30,628 nt of DNA from Geosiphon pyriformis (GCA_016748015.1 JAAOMT010000647.1:342040-372667), one strand, 5' to 3'. Shown: positions 12,201 through 22,600, counted from the first letter of the stretch. Translations and numbers: made by a program. Notes: generated from the letters alone by a model not told the origin.

Positions 12201-12423
12201 TAATCATTGAAAACCTTGCATATTTTATGTTTGCAAAAAGTACAGCTTTAGAACTATAATTTTGAAATATTAAACTGCGTTATCAAAAAAAATGTTTATA
12301 ATTATTAATTTATCTTATATATCCATCACCCGAAAAAAATACAGTTGTAATCCTAAATATAGATGATGAAGTTTTCCAGAATTCATTTCCTATGCGATTT
12401 TTGAAAAAATAATTTTTAAAATA
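9251..12423. other. AT-rich region with islands of higher GC, no gene recognised
   Basis: Two islands (about 9250-9410 and 10540-11040) are richer in G and C than their surroundings but contain stops in all frames. The first has GGTTCGAAT at 9317-9325, resembling a Pol III B box, about 30 bp after TAGCTTCAG; no cloverleaf can be folded. On the minus strand near 10855-10790 short protein-like words interrupted by stops suggest an old transposon or gene relic. From 11050 to 12420 I see only AT-rich sequence. Confidence 0.35.
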
Positions 12424-12545
12424 TCACTCTTCGCGAATAGATTCTATTATGCTTTCTCGATTCCACATATAAGCTGTTGTAATTTTAAACTATAGATAAC
12501 AAATAATTTACTTTTTAAAAAAATATCAAAAAGATTAGAATTTCT

Positions 12546-13902
12546 TCATACTATACCTATATCTAATACTGTTCTCCCATGCCTATCCCTAATATCTTTT
12601 CGAGCCTTATATTGGTTAACTAATAATGCAAATATCTTCTCGTGTCCCTCTTTAGCTGCAAAATGTAAAGGTGTCCACAAGTCCCATTCATCTCTAGCAT
12701 CGACATCAACATCAACATCAACATCAATCTCAATCTCAATCTCTAAATTTCTATCCGCTTTCTTTTTTCTCTTCTCTTTGCTTATTAATAAAAATTTGAT
12801 AACCTCTGCATTTCCAGTCATGGCAGAATGATGTATCGCCTGTCTTCCCAATTTATTCTTGCATTTAGATCAATTTTATAATCTTCTAAAAGCGTTTTAA
12901 TGAGCCGTAAATTTCCAGATATCACAGCATTCTGAAAAAGGTTAATTCCAGAATTATCAGATGTCATTAAAAGGATGTCCAAATGTGCAGTGTTATAAAA
13001 ATGAAGATTAGAATTTGAGAAATACCCTAGGAAAAATAGAACAATATCGAAATTTTTATAGAGTGCAGCAGTATGTATTGGTAATCGGCCTGAATTACTT
13101 GATGTAAATACAGTTTCCGACGAGAGTAATGTAAAGTATTTCACAAGAGCTAAATGACCTTGAAATTATAAGTAATTATAACATAAAAATTAAATAATTA
13201 ACATTTGATAAAGGCAAAAATTAAAAATATTGATAAATGGAACCTTCTTTTAAAGCCAGATGAAGACTATTCCAGCTATCTTTATTTTTAGATTAACTCT
13301 GAACTAATTCTTTCGCGATGTCAATTCTCCCCTTCATCGCTAGAAATAAATATATCGAAATCAGAAATAAACCTAATAGAAAACAGAGAATCTCAAATTT
13401 ATCAAATATAATTATCCTTACCTGAAATCATTAAAGGTGTCCATCCGCCATGTTTTATACAATTTACATCTATATTCGAATGATGACATAAAAACTTAAC
13501 ACATTCTAAATCTTCAATTACTTCATGAAGTGGTTGCCTTCCTGAGTTTAAAAAGATGTGCTCGTTTACTTAATCTAATAGTGGTAACTTTCAAAAATGT
13601 GGTTATTTGAGTTTTTGCATACCATGAATATTAACTCCTGTAACATCTGCACTAAATTCGTTCACAAACAATTTCAAAATATCAATTGCATAGTAAAGTG
13701 CTGCAAAATGTACCAATGTATCACCATATTGGTCTTTTTTAACAATTATTTGTTTAGCTGCTTTTTTAAGGCAGTCTATGCTCATATTTGAAAGGATAGA
13801 TGTTAAAATTTGATGAATTTTTGTGGGATTATTAGTTTGAATAAACTATAATAAAGAGGTTTTGCCATGTATTTCTAGATGTGAAATTTGATTTTCATTC
13901 AT
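12546..13902 (-). pseudogene. Broken ankyrin-repeat protein gene
   Basis: Four exons (13902-13623, 13541-13422, 13339-13244, 13158-12546) with GT-AG introns of 81-85 bp encode about seven or eight ankyrin repeats, such as GDTLVHFAALYYAIDILKLF, GRQPLHEVIEDLECVKFL, GGWTPLMISAMKGRIDIAKE, WNSLHLALKEGHLALVKYF and WTPLHFAAKEGHEKIFALL. Ankyrin arrays bind proteins; no other domain is seen. The frame is broken three times: TAG at 13846-13848 soon after the likely start ATG (13902-13900), TAA at 13293-13295 between two repeats, and a one-base shift in an A-rich stretch near 12850-12862. A dipeptide run of EI and DV (around 12700-12750) from a hexanucleotide repeat interrupts one ankyrin unit. The splice sites remain good, so inactivation looks recent. 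The proposed start lies a few bases from the end of the inverted repeat arm. Confidence 0.75.
12697..12745 (-). repeat. Coding hexanucleotide repeat (Glu-Ile / Asp-Val)
   Basis: A tandem 6 bp repeat, CATCAA then CTCAAT on the plus strand, encodes alternating Asp-Val and Glu-Ile on the minus strand within the ankyrin pseudogene. It inserts a charged/hydrophobic alternating loop between two ankyrin units. Confidence 0.8.
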
Positions 13903-14153
13903 TGTAAAGTAGAACTTTCAGATTATAATGCAAAATATGGTATGAGTAAAAGAGGCAAAAGGCCTTAAATCGGAGACTGTATAAATTGGTGATAAGTTAG
14001 AGATGATCATGATAATCATGATAATTATGCAATATGGGAGGTTTGTTTACTAAATTCGCGAGATTAAGACCAACCTCACAGTTATTGAAATTAAGGATAA
14101 TATCTGGCAATTGAAATAACGCGAAAAATAGTATAATTAATTTGATAATAGGG

Positions 14154-14231
14154 GCAAACGTTTACTCGGATCAATCCCAAATCTCAAATCTCAGAGAACT
14201 TTGCATTAAAGAATTAAGCAACACATTATAA
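14154..14231 (+). pseudogene. Copied C-terminal tail of a Sel1-type gene (left arm)
   Basis: The frame ANVYSDQSQISNLRELCIKE continues to SNTL and a TAA stop. It is nearly identical to the C-terminus of the kinase/Sel1 pseudogene at 22531-24208, on the opposite strand. The similarity to that gene stops just before the Ala codon, so only the tail was captured. It cannot be a gene by itself. Confidence 0.85.
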
Positions 14232-14499
14232 AAATTGTGAAACGAGTAATTGAGGATGAGCTATAAAACTTAAATTTAATTTTTTTTGAATTAAAATGAA
14301 TGATCTAAAAAGTCATTTTAAATAGACACAAAATATAAACACACTCAAAGCTATGTTATTTTCTAAAATATATTAGAAAGATTATTCATTTTTTGACATT
14401 CCTTCTTTCTGTTTTAAGTTTTAATTATAAGCAAGATCTTATTGGTCCTAACCAGTAATGCTCAAAGTTTCAGGTTATAGGGAAGGTTTTTGACATAAA

Positions 14500-14735
14500 A
14501 ATTAGTTAAGGCAAATTGTCTTAGGAAGGAAAACGCGGCACTCAAATATTCGATTAAACCCTCACACACAGAGTTCAAACCCTCTGTGGGGCAAATCAAA
14601 TATAGATTATCTGTCCGGGAAGACATAAAACTATCCGTCGATGGAAGATGACGTTAATTAACCCATCTGATATGATGTAAATCTACCCATCTGATATGAT
14701 GTAAATCTTCCATCCGAAATGATGTAAAACTATGT
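14500..14735 (+). promoter_or_regulatory. Possible Pol III-type A box / B box pair with hairpin
   Basis: TAGTTAAGGC (about 14503) resembles an A box (consensus TRGYNNARNNGG, last two G missing). GTTCAAACC (14573-14581) fits the B box consensus GWTCRANNC exactly. A T run of eight at about 14727 could end a Pol III transcript. CACAGAG pairs with CTCTGTG around the B-box loop. The spacing of about 70 bp is long for a plain tRNA and I cannot fold a cloverleaf, so a tRNA-derived SINE head is only a hypothesis. Confidence 0.25.
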
Positions 14736-14870
14736 TTTTTTTCATCTAGTATGACGTAAACCCATCCGGAACGATGTATAACTATCGGCCACATTAAATA
14801 AACCCATCCGAAATGATGTAATCTATCCGTCAAAGGAAAATGACGTTATTCACCATTCGCAATGATGATA
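14625..14870 (+). repeat. Tandem array of ~24 bp units, left arm
   Basis: About seven degenerate units follow CCATCYGRWATGATGTAAA with spacers. Two neighbours are identical (CCCATCTGATATGATGTAAA). Each unit carries TGATGT or TGACGT followed by A or TA. The same array appears in the right arm (about 19845-20060) and, shortened, at 21946-22140. Confidence 0.85.
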
Positions 14871-17545
14871 ATAATTCTGACCCCTAAACATAATATAAAA
14901 GTTTTTTTTTATTCGCAAATAAAAATCTCATTTTATAATATGTTTCGTAAATAAACTAGCTAAAGAACAAAAAAAGATAAAGAAGGTTTTTAACCCAAAT
15001 CCACGGCTTTGCCAAAATTATTTAGCCAAATTTGAAAAATATACTTTTTTACTCTTTTTGAATTCAAAATTTTATTAACTTTAAATTTAACAAGTTATTT
15101 TAAATGAATCGAATTTCTTGTAACTTAACTTATTACAAAGTTAAATTGTTTTAATATTGTATTATAAAAGCCAAACTTTAATAATTATTTCAAATTTCAG
15201 TGTTTTTTGATGTCATTTATTTGTTTTTTCTTTATATTTATTGATATTATTTTCAGGTTTACAGATTAATATTTTTTTAAATCTCTTAAATCTTAGCAAT
15301 ATATTTTTTAACAATAAAATTTACTGATTTTCTGATATAAAGAATTTCATCTATCATTTTAATTGAAATTTAGAAGATGCTATTGTATGTTAATAATACT
15401 AGATTGAACCAATTATTTTGTTGATAATTCATAAAACATTATAAGTACTATACTAAAATATAATTAATATTTTTATCTAACTATTGGTTTAAGAGTAAAA
15501 TATTAAAGATTACAAAATTTTAATATCAAAAAACTCAAAAAACAATTTTAAAATCAAAACACAAATTAAAAATCAATCTTTAAAACCATTTTAAAATAAG
15601 TAAAAATTGTAATAAACTAAAAAGCAAATTATAAAAAAATTTGAACCAAAAGCAAATATTACATAATTTTATGTATATTTTTATAAACTTTTTTTACTGT
15701 GGCTACTAAAATCTTTTAATAATTAACTTAAAAATTTTACCAACTTCAAAGTATTAGGTTATTGTAATTTTATTCAAGACTTGCAATCATTTGAGCTCTT
15801 TTAATTCATATATTTTATAATAGATAAAATAGAATTCAAAATATTATTAATAATTTTCTTGGCAAAATTATTAATACTTGTTATTTAATTGCTTTTAAAA
15901 GCTTTAAATCAACACAAAAGGAAAAAAAAGCAGCAATTTCCAATTTTTTAGCTTTGAATAACATAGTTTTTTGTTAATCATAAATTTCATTACTTTTTTT
16001 TCAAATAATGTAAAAAAGTATTTATTTTGTTCTGGAATAATAAGAAATTTTGAATTAAAATCTCCTAAAAAAATTGACCATTAGACTTGCTATTAATTAA
16101 GTGTTTGTATTATTATAAAATACTAAAGATTTTTGTAATTATAAAAACAAAAGTAAAAATTTGTTTTAAAATTTAAATACATTGTTAACTTAGGATGATC
16201 ATATAAAAAAATTTTACTTTTTTGGTTAAAACAGTCAATAGTGTTACTATCTTTGAATAATTATTAATAAAAATCGGCAAATCCAAAGAATTTTTGAACA
16301 TTTTTTACAAAACAAAGCATTTTCTAATCCAAAATTGTTTAATTCCTCTTAAAATCTATTAAAAAAAACGATATACTTAAGTAATTCAACTTAAAACTGG
16401 TTAAACTTGTATTTCTTACGCTTAATATATAATTTACACTGTTATAATTACTTTAATATTTGACATATATATATTTTATGCTTTTTTTGGTTTTTGGAAT
16501 AAATAAAAATTAATTTAAAAATATTATTTATTAAATATTAAAACACAGCAGAAGCATTTGTTAATTTAAAAAGCACAATTAAATACTTAAAATAGTTATA
16601 ATGCATTTAAAAAGTCATTTTTTATTCATTTTTTATACTAAGTTGTAAATATTTCAAAGATCAATCTTTGTAAATACACAAACAAAATATAACTGATCCA
16701 ATAAATTCAAAATTAAAAGTAATAAATATGGATTTTGGCTTTAAAAAATTATAGATTAGTCTAAATAAAGAAGTTTTACTTTTTACCAATTTAATAAAAC
16801 AATTATACAAATAATGTTTTAGTAATAGATTAGCTTATTTCTTAATTCAATATATTAATGTATTTATAATAACTAATTAGTAACTTTAAATTATTAGCAA
16901 GTTCTGAATTATGCTTTTTTACTAATAATAAAGTTTTTTCAGAATTTTTTGATTAACAGCTATTGATATTTTAAATACATTGAAAAATTTAATAATATGT
17001 GTTTTTTAATTAATCAATAAATTATGCAGCTGCAACCAAGATAACTTTAAAATAATAGTATAATTTAGACTTTTAATAACATTGAAAATAATTTTTTGAT
17101 GTTTAATAATAACAAAAATTAACTACTGAATATTTTAATTAATATTTTTTATATAATAAAACATTTATTAATAACTTCTAATAATATAGGATGTTGTTTT
17201 TTAATGAACAAAATATTATGTTAAACTGCAAGATTCTAATCAATAAAACAAGAAATAACATTTGAGTTTCTGTAATTATACTAAGACTAAACTTGATAGT
17301 CTAAATTAACAGTATAGTTAAACTAAAACCATAACTAGAAATATCAAACTGTTAATAGATGTTGGATTTTAAAACTAAAACAGAAACTTGCTCTGAAGCA
17401 ATAATAGATTTAATTTACTATACTAACAGAACTTTAAATACTAGTTACAGAAGTTAGAATATACAAATATATAGTCCTTACTGCATTTAAACCTAATTAT
17501 TTTTTGGCAAAGCTGTTAAAATTTTATTAACTAGTTTCATAAAAC

Positions 17546-17660
17546 ATTAATGAACAATATGACCAGATTTTTTACAATATAAACAGAAATTATTACTCCA
17601 CCAACGAATTTTTTTCGCTTCTGTAAGTGGTTTGTAACAAGTTGTATTAATTTGTATTGA
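17546..17660 (-). pseudogene. Relic of a Ty3-type retrotransposon Gag with zinc knuckle
   Basis: The minus strand reads YKPLTEAKKIRWWSNNF followed by CLYCKKSGHIVH and a TAA. In Ty3/gypsy Gag proteins a PLTEAEK-like motif and a basic stretch come just before a C-x2-C-x4-H-x4-C knuckle; here the two Cys and the His are kept and the last Cys is lost to the stop region. Upstream sequence to about 18110 contains more protein-like fragments with many stops, consistent with capsid sequence. No protease, reverse transcriptase, integrase or LTR was found. It is a dead fragment. Confidence 0.6.
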
Positions 17661-19447
17661 ATTATCTCAAAATAAAACTGACAGCCAACTATCTACAGAG
17701 GATTAAACAGATACAGAATTACCAGCATAATTTCGAAAACTTCATTCCTTATGATGTTCAAGGAGTCAATTATTACAACAAATTGTATTTCCAATAGCTT
17801 TACTTAATATACTGGCATTCAACAAGGTTAGCAACAAGTCTTGAACATTATTACACAACTTAAAACAGAATTAATTAATTAATTAATTAATGTTTTCTCT
17901 TTTCAATTAACATTACATACAAGCAGCTAAAATTTTGCAGCATATATCGCAACAGACTGATTCTTTTGTTAAAAGTGACATAACTGGTTGGCCAAAACTC
18001 AGACCTTGTCTGTATTCACAAAGCTGATCCACAAAGGTTCTGAAACAGTCTGGAATTTCTCTGATCAACTATTTCCTCGTAACAATTAACCTCTTGGTAT
18101 TTATATAAATTTTCTTCTTATGTTAATTATTAATAAATCATTAATTCAACTGTTAATTTTTAATCATATATATGAAATAGTATTAATTATTGTGCATTTG
18201 TATATTTATAATGAATTATTTGTTTATTTTTAAATTATTGTTAAAAATAATTGTAATTTAACAAAGCCAAATTTTTTTAAATGATTTTATATTATTATAT
18301 TTATATTAAATCTTTTACTTAAATGTATTGTTCAAATGTTTTTACATAAATTATGAAAGCTCGTTAAAACTTATAAGACAATTTTATTAATTAAAATTGT
18401 AAATATTAAATAAGTGATCAATGTTTTTAGTTTTAAAAAATTGGTAATTATGTTCCACTCGAGTATAATTCATAAATATTTAAGTAAAAATATTAGATTT
18501 TTGCAAATTTAATGGTTATTTATTCATTGTATATTTTATATTAATATAGAGTATATTTATTTTTTGGACCCAATCAACTAATTTTTAAAAAGAAAATTGA
18601 ATCAAGTAGAATTATTTTAATTTTAATTATATTATATGCAACTTGGTTATAAATATTTAATTATTTGCTATTAATATCAAAGCAATATTAAAAAAAAACT
18701 TGCATTAACTATAAATTTATTGATGATATTAATTTTTATCTTAATAATAAAAGCTATGCTAAAAATTGTCAATATTATTGTAAAGAGACTCTATACAAAT
18801 AATTATATTATTTAAATATAAATATAAAAAATAAATTAAATCATTCAAATTTTAAATATTTAGAAACAATTTAGATTTACATGAATTTTAGTTTGTTATA
18901 TCACTACTTAAGATGGCTTTTTTTAAAGCAATAACTTTCAATAATTTCTTTGAAAATAGGTCAGTTTATAATAGCTGTACAAATATAATTAAGAGAATTT
19001 CACTAGCTTATTTCTAATAAAATTTTTTTTGGTATTTTTGAGTGAATTGCAGATTTTCAATGAATCAAATAGAAACAAATACATAGCAGCTAAAAATTAT
19101 TTTATAACTATTAATTAAATGGATAAATTTATAATTGTTAATTATAATAAACTATTTCTATTATTTCTTAAAAAGAAAAGCATTTTCAATCAAAAAATTC
19201 ATTGTCAAACGATTACTAGTTTTCATTCTAAAAAATAGTCACTTATAAAAGAAATTTTACTAATAAAAATAAAAGATTTAGAGCTTTTATTCTGAAAGCT
19301 ATCTCAGATATTACCTAGTTTTTTATTAAAAGAATTTAATTATATGCTAATAAGATATAAAATAATGAGAGAGAGCACTTCAGTTTTTTAATATTGAAAA
19401 TATCCATTACGAAAAGACGAAGGAATTTTCTCTTATATTAACATCCT

Positions 19448-19564
19448 ATGAAACTTCTCTTGGAGGAATTTGCTGCTTCCGTATTTGCAGGTCTACTCAC
19501 CAGAATGGATTGTAATGAGTTTATTGGTAGCTTTTTGGATAACTCATATTTTATTTTGGAGTAG
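19448..19564 (+). other. 38-codon protein-like open frame
   Basis: The frame starts MKLLLEEFAASVFAGLLTRM and ends at TAG, with an upstream in-frame stop. The composition is balanced, unlike the AT translations around it, and the local GC is higher. It may be an exon fragment of a lost gene. I do not recognise the family, and no splice sites are convincing. Confidence 0.25.
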
Positions 19565-19844
19565 CATAAATCATGATAACGAAAAACTGAAAACAGATTG
19601 CCAAGGAAAATATTAGACGTATCGTTCGAAAAAAGCTATATTTCTCAAATTTGGCTAAATAATTTTGGCAAAGCCGTGGATTTGGGTTAAAAACCTTCTT
19701 TATCTTTTTTTGTTCTTTAGCTAGTTTATTTACGAAACATATTATAAAATGAGATTTTTATTTGCGAATAAAAAAAAACTTTTATATTATGTTTAGGGGT
19801 CAGAATTATTATCATCATTGCGAATGGTGAATAACGTCATTTTC

Positions 19845-20060
19845 CTTTGACGGATAGATTACATCATTTCGGATGGGTTTATTTAATGTGGCCGATAGTT
19901 ATACATCGTTCCGGATGGGTTTACGTCATACTAGATGAAAAAAAACATAGTTTTACATCATTTCGGATGGAAGATTTACATCATATCAGATGGGTAGATT
20001 TACATCATATCAGATGGGTTAATTAACGTCATCTTCCATCGACGGATAGTTTTATGTCTT
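19845..20060 (-). repeat. Tandem array of ~24 bp units, right arm
   Basis: This is the mirror image of the array at 14625-14870, with the same unit order and two adjacent identical units. Words such as TTTACATCATATCAGATGGG repeat. Conservation between arms is very high here compared with the AT-rich core they flank. Confidence 0.85.
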
Positions 20061-20091
20061 CCCGGACAGATAATCTATATTTGATTTGCCC

Positions 20092-20115
20092 CACACAGGG
20101 TTTGAACCCTGTGTG
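20092..20115. other. Perfect hairpin in the right arm
   Basis: CACACAGGG, loop TTTGAA, then CCCTGTGTG form nine Watson-Crick pairs. The left arm keeps a stem with different bases and a different register (CACAGAG with CTCTGTG), and the 22 kb copy keeps it with one mismatch. On the minus strand the core reads GTTCAAACC. Confidence 0.8.
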
Positions 20116-20658
20116 TGAGGGTTTAATCGAATATTTGAGTGCCGCGCTTTCCTTCCTAAGACAATTTGCCTTAACTAATTTTTATGTCAAAAACCTTCCC
20201 TATAACCTGAAATTTTGAGTATTACTGGTTAGGACCAATAAGATCTTGCTTCTAATTAAAACTTAAAACAGAAAGAAGGAATGTCAAAAAATGAATAATC
20301 TTTCTAATATATTTTAGAAAATAACATAGCTTTGAGCGTGTTTATATTTTGTGTTTATCTAAAATGACTTTTTAGACATAAATTTTATACAATGAAAATA
20401 TATTAAATACTCAATTCGTAGGAAATATTTAAAAGTTCAGAAAATTTTAGAACATTAATTTGTGAAAGTATTTATTTTCGTTTCCATCATTCACTTTAAG
20501 ATTTTTAATTCAGAAAAACAATTTAAAATTAAATTTCATAGCTCATCTTCAATTACCCGTTTAAAAGAATTGACAAAGTTATTTCACAATTTTTTTAAAC
20601 TCTAATTTCTAAGGCAACTGATATTATCAATGCTGAATAAATTCTCTTTATAATTTGT

Positions 20659-20725
20659 TGCTTAATTCTTTAATGCAAAGTTCTTTGAGATTTGGGATTT
20701 GGGATTGATCCGAGTAAACGTTTGC
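20659..20725 (-). pseudogene. Copied C-terminal tail of a Sel1-type gene (right arm)
   Basis: The minus strand reads NVYSDQSQIPNLKELCIKEL, then the copy is interrupted where the other two copies continue to the stop codon. It matches the tail of the Sel1 pseudogene at 22531-22610 in the same orientation. Confidence 0.75.
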
Positions 20726-21020
20726 CCTATTATCAAAATAATTATACTATTTTTCACGTTATTTCAATTGCCAGATATTAATCTCGCGAATTTAGTAAAC
20801 AAACCTCCTACATTGCATGATTATCATGATCATCTCTAACTTATCACCAATTTATGATTTACCAACTACACTATACAGTCTCCAATTTAAGGCCTCCTGC
20901 CTCTTTTACTCATACCATATTTTGCATTATAATCTGAAAGTTCTACCTTTTGAAGAGATAGACAATTTATCTTTCGCATTTCATATATAAGTCGTGACCG
21001 CCTGTTTTGACAACTTATTG

Positions 21021-21089
21021 CATCTGAAGACGATCCAGCCAGAAATTTTACACCATTCATGGAAGCTGATTACAAATTCATTAGAAAGG
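21021..21089 (+). other. Possible orphan exon
   Basis: Just outside the right arm a frame reads LIASEDDPARNFTPFMEADY and continues KFIRK up to a GTAATG donor-like site at 21090. The composition is balanced and protein-like. An upstream TGA in the same frame and no clear downstream exon mean it could be the remains of a gene cut by the repeat insertion. The family is unknown. Confidence 0.3.
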
Positions 21090-21945
21090 TAATGTTTTTT
21101 AAAAAGAAATAGTTTAGTTACCAGAAAAGTACATCCATTCTAGTAAGTCTACAGCCATTTATTGGGTTAAAAGCTGGGAGAAACCAACCAACCAACCAAT
21201 ATTAAAAGTTCGCAGTTTCTTGGGTGAAAAAAATTGTTCTATTCTGTTTAAAATTCAAATAAAAAAGAATTTTTAATTACCTATGTATCAAGTTATGATG
21301 TGGTGTACTATATGAGCGGGTATCGTCCTCTGCTATATGACATCCGTCCTACTATATTATTACAGTCGTAAGATGAATGTACTCAATCCGTTAGATTAAG
21401 CATGGAAATCTAATGGAAAGAGCACGAAAAATAATAAAAGCTGAGAATGAGCATCAAATTTCTGATCTAAAGTCAATACTGAACCGATCATAAAATATTT
21501 GTTTGGTTTTATAAAAAGTAAAATTCTAATTCATAAACATTTTGAATGTGTACTAAAAATTATTGAATAAAAATCTAATGTTGTATGTTATAATAAACAT
21601 TATTATGATGTTATTTGGCCCTATCAATCCATTACTATAATATGATTTTCATTAAAGAAAATTCATATGTAAATATTTTAAAATAATTAATGTCTTAAGT
21701 TTTTTTTTGACAAACAAAATATTAAATTTGTTTACTTTTTACAACTTTTTAATATTATAATATCCTTATTTAAAAACACATATTCATATATTATTATTAT
21801 TTTATTATTATTAGTTTTTTAAGTCTGTGTTCTTTTTTTTTTAATTTAAGACTTTGGAAGATTGCATTTTATATAACAATAGCTTTGACTAATTTCTTTC
21901 AAAATAATTAAATTTTCTAATAGCTATACAAATATAATTCAAAGA
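21090..21945. other. AT-rich spacer before the third repeat copy
   Basis: No gene is visible. CCAACCAACCAACCAA is a short tandem repeat at about 21185. The end (21877-21944) resembles 18928-18996 within the inter-arm core, sharing CAATA, AATTTCTTT, AATAGCT and ACAAATATAATT in order. Confidence 0.5.
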
Positions 21946-22600
21946 AACGGATAGTCTTACGTCATATTGGACGGGATAGTTTCACATCGTTCCGGATGGG
22001 TTTACGTCATACTGGATGAAAAAAAAACATAGTTTTACATCATTTCGGATGGAAGATTTACATCATATCAGATGGGTAGATTTACATCATATCAGATGGG
22101 TTAATTAACGTCATCTTCCATCGACGGATAGTTTTATGTCTTCCCGGACAGATAATCTATATTTGATTTGCCCCACAGAGGGTTTGAACCCTGTGTGTGA
22201 GGGTTTAATCGAATATTTGAGTGCCGCGTTTTCCTTCCTAAGACAATTTGCCTTAACTAATTTTTATGTCAAAAACCTTCCCTATAACCTGAAACTTTGA
22301 GCATTACTGGTTAGGACCAATAAGATCTTGCTTATAATTAAAACTTAAAACAGAAAGAAGGAATGTCAAAAAATGAATAATCTTTCTAATATATTTTAGA
22401 AAATAACATAGCTTTGAGTGTGTTTATATTTTGTGTCTATTTAAAATGACTTTTTAGATCATTCATTTTAATTCAAAAAAAATTAAATTTAAGTTTTATA
22501 GCTCATCCTCAATTACTCGTTTCACAATTTTTATAATGTGTTGCTTAATTCTTTAATATAAAGTTCTCTGAGATTTGGGATTTGGGATTGATCCGAGTAA
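21946..22600 (-). repeat. Third copy of the Sel1-tail repeat, overlapping the Sel1 pseudogene
   Basis: This copy has the same order as the right arm and orientation: tandem array (21946-22140), hairpin (about 22170-22200), about 330 bp of shared spacer, then the Sel1 gene tail. Here the tail is continuous with the rest of the gene, so this is the likely source or the closest relative of the source. Similarity with the arms stops at about 22600, within the coding sequence. The array is truncated at its far end compared with the arms. Confidence 0.88.

Larger units (their letters stand above)
13907..15052 (+). repeat. Left inverted arm of the Sel1-tail repeat
   Basis: About 1.15 kb aligns with the reverse complement of 19627-20950 almost throughout. 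Its middle part (about 14154-14770) also aligns with the reverse complement of 21946-22600. In order on the plus strand it holds 240 bp shared only with the right arm, the last 25 codons plus stop of a Sel1-type gene (14154-14231), a hairpin with a B-box-like core (14565-14590), a tandem array (14625-14870) and a T-rich inner end. Arm 1 is closer to the 22 kb copy than arm 2 is: both lack two insertions seen in arm 2. No transposase is present. Confidence 0.88.
15053..19626. other. 4.6 kb AT-rich core between the inverted arms
   Basis: The core contains no intact gene. It is AT-rich but less extreme than the 5-9 kb desert from about 17200 to 18100, where a Gag relic sits on the minus strand. 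A TTAA tandem run lies at 17872-17890. Sequence at 18928-18996 resembles 21877-21944. A 38-codon open frame is at 19448-19564. The rest shows no structure I can name. Confidence 0.5.
19627..20950 (-). repeat. Right inverted arm of the Sel1-tail repeat
   Basis: This is the reverse complement counterpart of 13907-15052. It is longer because of extra segments at about 20378-20510 and 20565-20645 that are absent from the left arm and from the 22 kb copy. It contains the tandem array (19845-20060), a perfect 9 bp stem hairpin with loop TTTGAA (20092-20115), the copied Sel1 gene tail (20659-20725) and the outer 220 bp shared only with the left arm. The outer end at about 20948 stops at the same word, GTTCTAC, as the left arm. 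Confidence 0.88.

Noticed and set aside
13597-13791. 64-codon plus-strand frame with many Cys
   Set aside because: It is the opposite strand of exon 1 of the ankyrin gene, which has clear ankyrin motifs.
14500-14735. A functional tRNA-Ser or tRNA-Leu gene
   Set aside because: A and B boxes can be argued, but no acceptor stem pairing, anticodon arm or proper T stem can be folded.
14625-14870. CRISPR array
   Set aside because: The units are degenerate and abut with short irregular spacing, without unique spacers of equal length, and the genome is eukaryotic.
13907-20950. A classical cut-and-paste transposon with 1.2 kb terminal inverted repeats
   Set aside because: The arm ends are not a recognisable TIR with target duplication, there is no transposase, and a third lone arm is continuous with a gene. 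A duplication/inversion model fits at least as well.
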